From: an uncultured Alistipes sp.
GTDB lineage: Bacteria > Bacteroidota > Bacteroidia > Bacteroidales > UBA932
Reading direction: 5' to 3'
Assembly (NCBI GenBank): GCA_900550465.1
Contig: URSC01000002.1
Location: 124,001 to 188,000 of the forward strand
DNA: 64,000 nucleotides
The position numbers and the translations under genes were made by a program. The notes below the pieces were generated by a model. The model worked only from the letters and a program-made list of their open reading frames with translations. It made no database searches and was not told where the DNA came from. This document shows, piece by piece, positions 15,930 through 24,736 of the stretch. Position 1 is the first letter of the stretch; each line of letters opens with the position of its first letter.

Positions 15930-17255
15930 ATGAAAAGCAAGAGAATACCGCCGATGGCGTGGATCCCGACCCTGTATGTGGCGGAAGGGCTGCCGTACGT
16001 GGCAGTAAACACGCTGTCGGTCATCATGTACAAAAATCTCGGGATGTCCAACACCGATATCGCCTTCTATACCGGCTGGCTGTATCTGCCGTGGGTCATC
16101 AAGCCGTTCTGGAGCCCGTTTGTGGACATCATCAGGACCAAGCGGTGGTGGACGGTGACGACGCAGTTCATTATCGGGGCGGCGTTTGCGGCCATCGCGC
16201 TGACCCTGCCGCTGGACAGTTACGTTGTGCTGTCACTGGCGGTGTTCTGGCTGATCGGATTTGCCTCGGCTACGCACGACATAGCGGCGGACGGATACTA
16301 CATGCTGGCGCTGGACTCCTCGGACCAGTCGCTGTACGTGGGGATACGCAGCGCGTTCTACCGGCTGGCGACCATCATCGGGCAGGGCGGAGTCGTGATG
16401 GCGGCCGGATGGATGGAGACGGCTTTCGGCAATGTACCCCGGGCATGGGCGGTGACCTTCCTGATACTCTCGGCGCTGTTCCTGCTCATCGCATTTTACC
16501 ATTCGCGGATATTGCCCCGGCCGGCGGCGGACAGGCCCTCCGGAGCAATGCCCGGCAAACCCGCATCCGGCCACAGCGCCGCCCGCATCCTCCGCGAGTT
16601 CGTCGGCACCTTCGGCTCATTTTTCCGGAAAAAGCACGTCTGGATCGCCGTCACCTTCATTCTCCTGTACCGCTTCCCCGAAGCCCAGCTCGTAAAGATG
16701 ATCAACCCATTCCTGCTCGACCCCGCAACCGAAGGCGGCCTCGGTCTGAGTACCGCCCAGGTCGGTCTGGTCTACGGCACAATAGGCATCATCGGCCTGA
16801 CACTCGGCGGCATCCTCGGCGGCGTGCTCGTATCGCGGTACGGGCTCAAACGCTGTCTCTGGCCCATGGCCCTGGCCCTCACCCTGCCCTGCGGCGTATT
16901 CTGCTGGATGAGCATGGCCCAGCCCGACCCGGCATCAATGCTGAACATAGTCCTGATCAACGCCTGCGTCTTCATCGAGCAGTTCGGCTACGGCGTCGGC
17001 TTCACCTCCTTCATGCTATACATGATGTATTTCGCCGAAGGGCCCAGTAAGACCTCCCATTACGCCATCTGCACCGCATTCATGGCCCTCGGCATGATGA
17101 TACCGGGAATGTTCGCGGGTGCCCTGCAGGAATGGATGGGCTACGTCGGCTTCTTCTGGTGGATCATGGGCTGCTGCCTCGTCACCCTCGCAGTCACCGC
17201 ACTCATCAAGGTCGACCCTTCCTTCGGCCTCAAGAGTAGCGGTAATCAGCAGTAA
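15930..17255 (+). CDS. ampG: AmpG-like muropeptide permease (MFS)
   Basis: 441 residues from the ATG at 15930, which leaves MKSKRIPPMAWIPTLYVAEG at the N-terminus; an ATG ten codons upstream is less likely. Twelve membrane segments are predicted by eye. The motifs GLPYVAVNTLSVIMYKNLG, then TGWLYLPWVIKPFWSP and ATHDIAADGYY are those of the AmpG family, which imports anhydro-muropeptides or other cell-wall sugars from the periplasm. A NamZ-type muramidase lies 2.4 kb downstream, supporting wall recycling. A TATCTTTA box ends four bases before the start and the 34-nt hairpin is just upstream. Confidence 0.85.
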   Translation: MKSKRIPPMAWIPTLYVAEGLPYVAVNTLSVIMYKNLGMSNTDIAFYTGWLYLPWVIKPFWSPFVDIIRTKRWWTVTTQFIIGAAFAAIALTLPLDSYVVLSLAVFWLIGFASATHDIAADGYYMLALDSSDQSLYVGIRSAFYRLATIIGQGGVVMAAGWMETAFGNVPRAWAVTFLILSALFLLIAFYHSRILPRPAADRPSGAMPGKPASGHSAARILREFVGTFGSFFRKKHVWIAVTFILLYRFPEAQLVKMINPFLLDPATEGGLGLSTAQVGLVYGTIGIIGLTLGGILGGVLVSRYGLKRCLWPMALALTLPCGVFCWMSMAQPDPASMLNIVLINACVFIEQFGYGVGFTSFMLYMMYFAEGPSKTSHYAICTAFMALGMMIPGMFAGALQEWMGYVGFFWWIMGCCLVTLAVTALIKVDPSFGLKSSGNQQ

Positions 17256-17276
17256 AGCAGCAATCGTTCAAATACA

Positions 17277-17447
17277 CACCTTCCGAAGGTGATACGAAAA
17301 CGCGGGGAATCTATTCACCTTCCGAAGGTGGAATGAGGGTCAGGCAAGGGAAAGCAGGGCCATAGACGCTGTAGGGCAATTCAGGCAAATGCACACCTTC
17401 CGAAGGTGAGACGAAAACGCGGGAAATCTACTCACCTTCCGAAGGTG
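17277..17447. repeat. Four CACCTTCCGAAGGTG palindromes, spacing 39-78-39
   Basis: Perfect copies begin at 17277, 17316, 17394 and 17433. The two 24-base spacers are near-identical to each other (ACGAAAACGCGGG core) and resemble the reverse complement of spacers in the 26728 cluster. GCTGTAGGGCA in the middle gap (17368-17378) recurs in the 26728 cluster. It fills the 292-base gap between the AmpG-like and antiporter genes. Confidence 0.85.
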
Positions 17448-17547
17448 ATGGGAAGCTAGGGGAAACGGCAGCCCCTCCAGAGCCGAAACAGAAAAGTGCA
17501 TCGCCGGAAAAGCACCGCCGGAAAAGATTTTTTCTTAAATTCGCAGA

Positions 17548-19581
17548 ATGAACTGGAGTGAACTGAGCCTGCCCATAACCGATCCCACGTGGATATTCCT
17601 GATCGTACTGCTGATCATCCTGTTCGCCCCGCTGCTGTTCAACCGGCTGCGGATACCGAACATCATCGGGATGATCCTGGCCGGCGTGCTCATCGGCGAG
17701 CACGGACTCAACCTGCTGGCCCGCGACAGCAGCTTCGAGCTCTTCGGCAACGTCGGCCTGTACTACATCATGCTCCTGGCCGGTCTGGACATCAACATGG
17801 AGGACTTCAAGCACAACCGCAAGAAGGCCGCCGTCCTGGGTCTGCTCACCTTTTCCATACCGATCATACTCGGACTCATAGTCAACACTTCCCTGCTCAA
17901 GTACAGCCTCGCCACCTCCATCCTTCTGGCCAGCATGTACGCCTCCTACACCCTGATTTCCTACCCGATAGTCCTCCGCCTCGGAGTCTCCCGCGAGAGG
18001 AGCGTGAGCATAGCCGTAGGAGCCACAGCAGTCACCGACACCATGACCCTGCTGGTGCTGGCCGTCATGAGCGGCATATTCGAGGGCGGCACAGGTGAGT
18101 CGTTCTGGATAGTGATGGCATTCAAGGTGATAATGATAGGAGCAGTCATCATCTACTCCTTTCCGAGAATAGCGCGATGGTTCTTCCGCAAGTACGACGA
18201 CACCGTCATGCAGTTCATCTTCGTGATGGTACTCCTCTTCGCAGCAGCCGGGCTGATGGAAGTGGCCGGACTGGAGGGCATCCTCGGAGCCTTCCTCACC
18301 GGCATCCTGCTCAACCGCCTGATTCCGTCCATTTCCCCCCTCAAGAGCCATCTCGAGTTCGTGGGCAATGCCCTCTTCATCCCGTTCTTCCTCATCGGAG
18401 TGGGCATGCTCATCAACCTCAACGTGATATTCGGACACTGGGGCGCGATCAAGGTAGCAATGGTCATGACCGCCACCGCCCTGACCGGCAAATGGATTGC
18501 CAGCCTCCTGACCCAGAAGGTGTTCCACATGGCCGCCACCGAGCGCCGCCTGATGTTCGGCCTCACCACCTCCCAGGCAGCCGCCACCCTCGCAGCAGCC
18601 CTCATCGGCTACGAGATCATCCTCCCCGACGGGAGCCGCCTCCTGAACGAGGACATCCTCAACGGTACCATTCTCCTGATTCTATTCACCTGCATCGTCA
18701 GTTCCCTGACCACCGACCGAACCGCCCGCAAGATAGCAATGGAGGAGCCCGTCATCGACCGCGACCCCGACAGCCGGCCCGAGAAGATTCTCATCCCGCT
18801 GGCCAACCCCGATACCGTCAAGGACCTGGTCTGCCTATCCATGGCCGTGCGCGACCCCATGCTCAACGACAACCTCTACGCCCTGAGCATCCTCTACGAT
18901 ACCGACAACTCCAAGGCCGTGAGCACCGCCTCCCGCAACCTGGACAACGCCGCCAGGATAGCCGCCTCCGCCCACGTGGACCTCAAGAAACTCAGCCGCT
19001 ACGACCTCAACATCGCCTCGGGCATCATCCATACCGTCAAGGAGCAGGAGATCACCAGCCTCCTCATCGGCCTGAGAAGGGACGCCGACAGCCCGATTCT
19101 CGGCAACCTGGCCCTCAACCTCCTCAAGAGCCTCTCCTGCGAAGTCCTCCTCTCCCGCCTCATGGTCCCCATCAACACCCTGAGCCAGATAGTGGTGGCA
19201 GTCCCGCCCAAAGCCGAGTACGAAGCCGGATTCAGCCGCTGGGTGGAGCACCTCTGCCGCCTGAGTACCTCCCTGGAGCGCCCCCTGCATTTCCACGCCC
19301 CTCAGGAGACCATTGTCATACTGCAGAAACTCCTCGAGGAGAACAGTCACCGCCTGGAAGCCCTCTACGTTCCCATGGAGGACTACAGCGACCTGACCTC
19401 CCTCGCCTCCGAACTTGACGACGACAGCCTCCTGGCCGTAGTCAGCTCCCGACCCGGCTCCATCTCCCACGACAGCTCGTTCGAGAAGCTGCCCCGCCTC
19501 CTCGGCCGCGAGTTCACCTCCTGCAGTCTCATCCTCCTCTACCCCGAGAAATACGACGACTCCGGCCAGGCCCTCAGCTGA
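17548..19581 (+). CDS. CPA2-type cation/proton antiporter with C-terminal Usp-like domain
   Basis: 677 residues. The first 390 or so hold about twelve membrane segments with CPA2 features: RLRIPNIIGMILAGVLIGEH, then LYYIMLLAGLDI and the later GAFLTGILLNRLIP. The cytosolic remainder starts with RPEKILIPLANPDTVKDLV, a universal-stress-like alpha/beta domain, perhaps repeated from about residue 560. It should exchange Na+ or K+ for protons at the inner membrane, with the Usp part as a possible sensor. A TAAATTCG box ends four bases before the start. It is followed after 29 bases by the NamZ-like gene. Confidence 0.88.
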   Translation: MNWSELSLPITDPTWIFLIVLLIILFAPLLFNRLRIPNIIGMILAGVLIGEHGLNLLARDSSFELFGNVGLYYIMLLAGLDINMEDFKHNRKKAAVLGLLTFSIPIILGLIVNTSLLKYSLATSILLASMYASYTLISYPIVLRLGVSRERSVSIAVGATAVTDTMTLLVLAVMSGIFEGGTGESFWIVMAFKVIMIGAVIIYSFPRIARWFFRKYDDTVMQFIFVMVLLFAAAGLMEVAGLEGILGAFLTGILLNRLIPSISPLKSHLEFVGNALFIPFFLIGVGMLINLNVIFGHWGAIKVAMVMTATALTGKWIASLLTQKVFHMAATERRLMFGLTTSQAAATLAAALIGYEIILPDGSRLLNEDILNGTILLILFTCIVSSLTTDRTARKIAMEEPVIDRDPDSRPEKILIPLANPDTVKDLVCLSMAVRDPMLNDNLYALSILYDTDNSKAVSTASRNLDNAARIAASAHVDLKKLSRYDLNIASGIIHTVKEQEITSLLIGLRRDADSPILGNLALNLLKSLSCEVLLSRLMVPINTLSQIVVAVPPKAEYEAGFSRWVEHLCRLSTSLERPLHFHAPQETIVILQKLLEENSHRLEALYVPMEDYSDLTSLASELDDDSLLAVVSSRPGSISHDSSFEKLPRLLGREFTSCSLILLYPEKYDDSGQALS

Positions 19582-19610
19582 CAGCCCGAGCCCAAAACAC
19601 ATTGTACGAT

Positions 19611-20909
19611 ATGAAATTATCCGGAACATACCATCTTTCCACCACAGCCGCGGCCGTCCTCATTCTGACCGCCCTTACCCTCATCCCCGCCACCGGCACC
19701 GCCCAGACCGTCCTCACCGGCATCGACGTCCTCGAGGCCAACGGCTTTGAGCAGATGCAGGGCAAGCGCATCGGGCTGGTGACCAATCCCACGGGCGTGG
19801 ACCGCTACCTCAACTCCACCATCGACGTCCTGAACAGCGCCCCGGGAGTGGAGCTGGTCGCCCTCTTCGGCCCTGAGCACGGGGTCCGGGGCAATGCCCA
19901 CGCCGGCGAGCACGTCGAGGGACAGGCCGTCGACCCCCGCACCGGCGTTCCCATTTTCTCCCTCTACGGCAAGACCCGCCTCCCCTCCGCGGAGCAGTTC
20001 GAGGGCCTCGATGCCATCGTCTACGACATCCAGGACATAGGCTGCCGCTCCTACACCTACATCAGCACCATGGGCAATGTGATGAAGGTGGCGGCAATGG
20101 AAGGGGTGGAGATGATCATCCTCGACCGTCCGAACCCGCTCGGAGGCCTGAAGGTCGAGGGGCCGGGCGTGGAGGACTCGCTCATTTCATTTGTAGGACA
20201 ATACAATATCCCCTACGTCTACGGCCTCACCCCCGGAGAGCTGGCGACCCTGCTCAACGAGGAGGGGATGCTCAGGGTCGAGGGCTCCGACGGCCGGGAT
20301 TCTACGGTAAAATGCCGGCTCACGGTCGTGAAGATGGAAGGATGGAAGCGCGGCATGAACTTCGACGCGACGGGGCTGCTCTGGGTGCCCTCCTCCCCCC
20401 ACATTCCCACGGTGGAGGCGGCATACCTCTACCCGGCGACCGGTATTCTCGGAGAGCTCGGGGTCCTCTCGATCGGGGTAGGCTACACCCTGCCCTTCGG
20501 CATGATCGCCTGTCCGGGGATGGACGCGGACCTGCTGGCCTCGCGGATGAACGCCCTCTATCTGCCGGGGGTGCTGTTCCGGCCCGTCTACGCCACTCCG
20601 TTCTACGGCTCGCTCAAGGGAGAGGAAATCGGAGGGGTGCAGATCTACATCACGGACTTCGGGGCGGCACGGCTCTCGGAGATTCAGTTCTATGCGATGC
20701 AGGTCATTGCGGACATGCAGCCGGACTTCGACCCGTTCGGGGCTGCAGATGCCTCACGGCTGGAAATGTTCGACAAGGTGACCGGCTCCGAGGAGGTGCG
20801 GAAGGCCTTCGGAGAGCGGTACAGATATGAGGACATCTTCAATATCTGGAACGATTTTGCAGAAAAATTCCGTAAAGTCTCGGAAAAATATTATCTTTAC
20901 GGACTATGA
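19611..20909 (+). CDS. namZ: NamZ-type exo-beta-N-acetylmuramidase (DUF1343, GH171)
   Basis: 432 residues from the ATG at 19611. Signal peptide ends at GTAQ. The DUF1343 marks are clear: GKRIGLVTNPTGVD, then LFGPEHGVRG, then YDIQDIGCRSYTYISTM and LDRPNPLGG. Characterised members release N-acetylmuramic acid from the non-reducing end of peptidoglycan fragments. That suits a periplasmic recycling role with the AmpG-like permease upstream. The TGA stop overlaps the ATG of the next lipoprotein gene (ATGA), so the two are translationally coupled. Confidence 0.88.
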   Translation: MKLSGTYHLSTTAAAVLILTALTLIPATGTAQTVLTGIDVLEANGFEQMQGKRIGLVTNPTGVDRYLNSTIDVLNSAPGVELVALFGPEHGVRGNAHAGEHVEGQAVDPRTGVPIFSLYGKTRLPSAEQFEGLDAIVYDIQDIGCRSYTYISTMGNVMKVAAMEGVEMIILDRPNPLGGLKVEGPGVEDSLISFVGQYNIPYVYGLTPGELATLLNEEGMLRVEGSDGRDSTVKCRLTVVKMEGWKRGMNFDATGLLWVPSSPHIPTVEAAYLYPATGILGELGVLSIGVGYTLPFGMIACPGMDADLLASRMNALYLPGVLFRPVYATPFYGSLKGEEIGGVQIYITDFGAARLSEIQFYAMQVIADMQPDFDPFGAADASRLEMFDKVTGSEEVRKAFGERYRYEDIFNIWNDFAEKFRKVSEKYYLYGL

Positions 20910-22051
20910 GATTTTCATCCGTCAGATATATCCTCCTGCTTATGCCGTTCCTTGCAGCCGTCGCCTCATGCGACACTGACAACGGCAGTTATGACTACTA
21001 TACCGAAGCATTCGAATTCTACGGTGAGTACAACGGAGTCATCACTGGCGGAGACGAGCACAATTACTATATCTGCCTCTCGGACTTCGGGTTCGACGAA
21101 CAGGGCTACATACGGCAGGGAGCCACATACTACTATTTCGACATATTCTCCAGCGCTCCCTCCGGTTCCGGCTCCACCGAAGACATACTCCTGCCGGAAG
21201 GGACATACACTCTGGGAGTCACCGGAGCCACGGCCATGGGAACATTCACACGGGACTATTCCATCTTCGTAGGCGAAGACCGCTATGGAGTGCCTATCGA
21301 GCAGACATTTACAGAAGGTACTCTTTCCGTCACCAGGAGCAGCGCGTCCTCCTATGTCATAGAGGCCGAGCTCATCGACCTCAGCGGCATGACCCACTAC
21401 GTCCGCTATAACGGTCCGGCAGTCATGACAGATCACTCCAGCATCCCTGACGAAGAGCTCATGATTCTGGACAAGGACCTGACAGTCGATGCTACAGCAG
21501 TCTATGCCGCCATAAACGGACTTTATGACCCGCAGGGAAATATCACCAACGTCATCATCTCCCTGACCGACATGCCGGTCAACGAAGACAACGAGGTAAC
21601 CCCTCCCGGCAGTATCCTCAACATCGACTGCTACATGAGACTTACCGATGATGGGCAGATACCTGCCGGCACCTACAGCGTGCTTCCCACCCCGCAATGG
21701 GGCACAGACCAAACCCTCAGTCCCGGCGAAGTGTACTCCGGCTCGCTGGTCGGCACACTCGTAGAGCACTATGGAGACGACGGGAAAGCCAGCCTGGGCC
21801 TGATAACATCAGGGGAAATGAGTATAGAGATCAGCACTGAAAAAGACTACGGCATCACATTCAGTTTCACCACGGACCACGGGTGCCGCATTACCGGAGG
21901 CTACAACGGTCCCATCAATCCTGAGTACAGCAGCCCGTCCGCCCATACAGCCGCTCCCCTTTCCGTCAAAACCCGCCTCCACAGGCCCGTTCCTCAGCCG
22001 CTCACCATCTCCGCATTCTCCGTCCGGAAAGACAGAACCGTCATTCCATAA
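20906..22051 (+). CDS. Lipoprotein of unknown function coupled to NamZ
   Basis: 381 residues with lipobox AVASCD. The body has two similar halves, each with beta-rich segments on EGTYTLGV / AGTYSVLP patterns, as in Bacteroidales surface lipoproteins of Ig or calycin type. I do not recognise the family. The last 40 residues (after GPINPEYSS) are Pro/Ser/Arg-rich and unlike the body, which could mean a lost stop or frameshift. The gene overlaps namZ by four bases. A TATCTTTA box within the end of namZ ends six bases before the start. Confidence 0.7.
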   Translation: MRFSSVRYILLLMPFLAAVASCDTDNGSYDYYTEAFEFYGEYNGVITGGDEHNYYICLSDFGFDEQGYIRQGATYYYFDIFSSAPSGSGSTEDILLPEGTYTLGVTGATAMGTFTRDYSIFVGEDRYGVPIEQTFTEGTLSVTRSSASSYVIEAELIDLSGMTHYVRYNGPAVMTDHSSIPDEELMILDKDLTVDATAVYAAINGLYDPQGNITNVIISLTDMPVNEDNEVTPPGSILNIDCYMRLTDDGQIPAGTYSVLPTPQWGTDQTLSPGEVYSGSLVGTLVEHYGDDGKASLGLITSGEMSIEISTEKDYGITFSFTTDHGCRITGGYNGPINPEYSSPSAHTAAPLSVKTRLHRPVPQPLTISAFSVRKDRTVIP

Positions 22052-22128
22052 CTCAAAATCATGGTTTTCCGTGATATGAAAAGTCGCATATTATCACGTA
22101 CTTTGTGTTTTCTTTAAAAGCACAAGAC

Positions 22129-23493
22129 ATGAATACTTTTTCCAGACTATCCCGCATCGCCGGCCTCACCCTGGCCAGCGCCTTCACGGCCGCACTCCTT
22201 CTCAGCTGCGAGGAGAAAGAGCCAGTTCCCGTCACCATCGGCTCCCAGCCCTCGCAGATCGCAGCCGAGGGAGGCAGCACCTCATTTACCGTAACCGCCC
22301 CCGGCACCTGGACTGCTGCAGTGCAGCCCGCTTCCGACGGCACCGCCGCATGGCTCACCATCGACCCCGCCTCCGGTGAGGCCGGAGAGCACACCGTCAC
22401 CCTCACAGCCGAGGCCAACACCGCTGAGGAAGAGCGCACCGCCACCATCATTGTCACCAGCGGCAGCTCCTCCGCCACCGTATCCGTCTCTCAAGCCGGA
22501 GCCACCGCACAGGATGAGCCGGAAGAGCCTGATGAGTCGGATATTCCGGACCATATAGGGCTGGTCAAGTCCGTGGAATTCTCCCAGAGCGAAGGTGAGT
22601 ACGGCTGGTCCTATTATTTCAACTTCGGGTACGACGACCTCAACAGAGTATCCTCGGTTCAGGTCATAACAGGCGAGTACTCAGATGAGACCGCATACAC
22701 CGGCACATTCACTTACAATGAGGACGGAAGCGCAACATTTGAGCGCAGCATGTATGGAGAGACTGAGATTATGAACATACTTTTCGACTCTGACGGAAAA
22801 GCAACGGAAGCTACTTCTGAATCTTACTCATTTAACTTCTCCTACAATGATAAGGGACAACTACAATCCATTGAGGACATGCTCGGCATCTATGACTATG
22901 ACTATGACGCGGAATTTGATTTCGAATGGAATGACGAGGACAACATAAAAGTTATCAGCAGAAATGACAGGGAAGATGTGTATGACATTCCTTTCTCTGA
23001 ATATGAGAACACAATCAATATCGATATCAACTGGCTCGCAAGCTGGAAATCTCTAATATACATCCACTCTCCCATCCAGTTTATGGGAGCTGCCGGCATG
23101 CTCGGGCAGAGGGACGCACACTACGCTGTCCCTGCGGACGCATCAGACAACTATACTTCTCCCGATGATATCTCCATGCCAGAGAATTATCCTTATTATC
23201 CGGGCTTAGACGAGAGGCCTGATGTTGACGGTAACGTACTGTACTCCAGTACGAGCTATTACTATTTACCGGAAGAATCCACTCTGGAATATGACATAGA
23301 CAGCGACGGCCTACTGCACAGCATCCGCTACGAGATGCCGCTCCATGAAGTTACCATTACCTGCAAGTGCAGAATAATCGTAACTGACAACAACACCGGA
23401 GAAGGATATCTGGAACCTATAGAAGAACCTACACGCACTGACCAGCCTGCTGGATATTCCCACATCACCACTGTCAACGTCACCTACTACTAG
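22129..23493 (+). CDS. BACON-domain lipoprotein with DUF4595-like C-terminus
   Basis: 454 residues from the ATG at 22129. Lipobox LLLSCEE. Residues 30-130 form one BACON (Ig-like) domain: SQPSQIAAEGGSTSFTV, then WLTIDPASGEAGEHTVTL, then SSATVSVSQAG. After an acidic linker the C-terminal part has repeated FNFGYDDLNRVSSVQV / FNFSYNDKGQLQSI strands, as in DUF4595 proteins. BACON domains are usually carbohydrate or mucin related. It is probably a surface or periplasmic lipoprotein with unknown ligand. A TACTTTG box lies at 22099-22105. Its GC content is lower than that of the flanking starch and wall genes. Confidence 0.8.
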   Translation: MNTFSRLSRIAGLTLASAFTAALLLSCEEKEPVPVTIGSQPSQIAAEGGSTSFTVTAPGTWTAAVQPASDGTAAWLTIDPASGEAGEHTVTLTAEANTAEEERTATIIVTSGSSSATVSVSQAGATAQDEPEEPDESDIPDHIGLVKSVEFSQSEGEYGWSYYFNFGYDDLNRVSSVQVITGEYSDETAYTGTFTYNEDGSATFERSMYGETEIMNILFDSDGKATEATSESYSFNFSYNDKGQLQSIEDMLGIYDYDYDAEFDFEWNDEDNIKVISRNDREDVYDIPFSEYENTINIDINWLASWKSLIYIHSPIQFMGAAGMLGQRDAHYAVPADASDNYTSPDDISMPENYPYYPGLDERPDVDGNVLYSSTSYYYLPEESTLEYDIDSDGLLHSIRYEMPLHEVTITCKCRIIVTDNNTGEGYLEPIEEPTRTDQPAGYSHITTVNVTYY

Positions 23494-23522
23494 CAGCCAG
23501 GCCTGACCCAGCCGCACAACAG

Positions 23523-23562
23523 AAGGCGTATGCCCCGGCTACCGCAGCCGTGCATGCGCCTT
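23523..23562. terminator. Intrinsic terminator between convergent genes
   Basis: AAGGCGTATGC (23523-23533) pairs with GCATGCGCCTT (23552-23562) with one G-U pair, then TTATTTTT on the plus strand. It ends the BACON lipoprotein transcript and overlaps the last codons region of the convergent RhuM gene. Confidence 0.75.
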
Positions 23563-24582
23563 TTATTTTTCCTTCAACCTTTTCTGCTCTTTCTCAAAAT
23601 TTTCCAGAAAATGGATTTCCACAGGAGAAAGTTCATACTGGGTGCGCTGCCTGAACTTGTCATATTCCTGATTGGCTTTCTGCCTGGCAAGTTCCGCTGA
23701 GACAGTCCCTGCATGGGCCAAAAGTTCTTTGCCGGACAGTTTCAGGAAATCATCCAGCTTCTGAATCCAGTCCCTCATATACATCGGCCGGTGCGACTGC
23801 GCCTGAAGTTCCGCAAAGTCAAGATACAGGCTGACGATGCGGTTCAGTGTGTCCAGTTCATCGGAAGACAGGTAGTTTTTGGCTATTTCCGCATCGCTGC
23901 GTTTTGGGAATCCTCCTGACCAGGAAGTCAAACCCATGAAATCCTTACCGGCATCCGCTCTCTGATAGATAACTTCCGCCGCCGTATGACCATGAGCCGA
24001 ATAGTGCATTTTGTTCTGTACGGTCCTGAAAAATTTCTGCGTGGCCTCCGCCCGCGGGTCATAATCTATACTTAGAGCATATATTTCCAACACTTTGCGG
24101 TAGAAAACCTTCTCCGACGAGCGTATGTCCCGGATGCGGCTCAGAAGCTCATCGAAATAGTTGCCTCCTCCTGCCCGCTTCAATAAGTCGTCATTCATGG
24201 CAAATCCCTTTACCAGGTACTCCCTCAGCACCTGAGTGGCCCAGATGCGGAACTGGACACCTCGGTGGGAGTTGACACGGTAGCCTATGCTGATAATCAT
24301 GTCGAGGCTGTAGTAAGCTGTTGTGTGAGTTTGCGTCTTCCCTTTTACGGCTCCATGCTGCGTGGTTGTTGCAAAAAATGCAACTACCACTTCCGGTTTA
24401 AGTTCTCCCGACTCAAACACATTCCTGATATGTCTCGATATGGTAGATTTGTTGCGCTGGAACAGCTCTGCCATCTGGTCAGCAGTAAGCCACACATTGT
24501 CATCGACGAGTGTTACTTCTATCTTTGTCAGTCCGTCTTCGGTCTGGTAGAGAAGTATATTTCCTTTAGAATCTGTCGTCAT
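23563..24582 (-). CDS. RhuM family protein
   Basis: 339 residues from the ATG at 24582; a TTG nine codons upstream is in frame. The N-terminus contains a helix-turn-helix-like stretch (LTADQMAELFQRNKSTISRH) and the family block YYSLDMIISIGYRVNSHRG, followed by FRIWATQVLREYLVKGF. The C-terminal half has SAHGHTAAEVIYQRADAGK and DFLKLSGKELL. The family is named for Salmonella RhuM; it is scattered by horizontal transfer and its molecular role is not settled. It is a lone gene, lower in GC than the starch locus next to it. Confidence 0.88.
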   Translation of the reverse strand: MTTDSKGNILLYQTEDGLTKIEVTLVDDNVWLTADQMAELFQRNKSTISRHIRNVFESGELKPEVVVAFFATTTQHGAVKGKTQTHTTAYYSLDMIISIGYRVNSHRGVQFRIWATQVLREYLVKGFAMNDDLLKRAGGGNYFDELLSRIRDIRSSEKVFYRKVLEIYALSIDYDPRAEATQKFFRTVQNKMHYSAHGHTAAEVIYQRADAGKDFMGLTSWSGGFPKRSDAEIAKNYLSSDELDTLNRIVSLYLDFAELQAQSHRPMYMRDWIQKLDDFLKLSGKELLAHAGTVSAELARQKANQEYDKFRQRTQYELSPVEIHFLENFEKEQKRLKEK

Positions 24583-24666
24583 ACGGTCTTCTGTTTCACG
24601 TCTACGCAAAGATAGGAAATATCATGCAGCCACGAGCCTCATCACGATAAAAAGCATATAAAAGAA

Positions 24667-24716
24667 AACGGGAGAGAGAGCCGTTCCTTCGCAGGTTTAC
24701 GGTTCTCTTTCCCGTT
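24667..24716 (-). terminator. Intrinsic terminator of the starch locus
   Basis: On the minus strand AACGGGAAAGAGAACCGT pairs with ACGGCTCTCTCTCCCGTT, followed by TTCTTTTAT. It lies 20 bases past the stop of the last gene of the locus. Confidence 0.8.
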
Positions 24717-24736
24717 GTCGATGAAGCAGTCCGGGG

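Noticed and set aside
17428..18528. 366-codon minus-strand frame opposite the antiporter
   Set aside because: Antisense of a membrane protein gene, rich in His, Glu and Gln, no domain signs.
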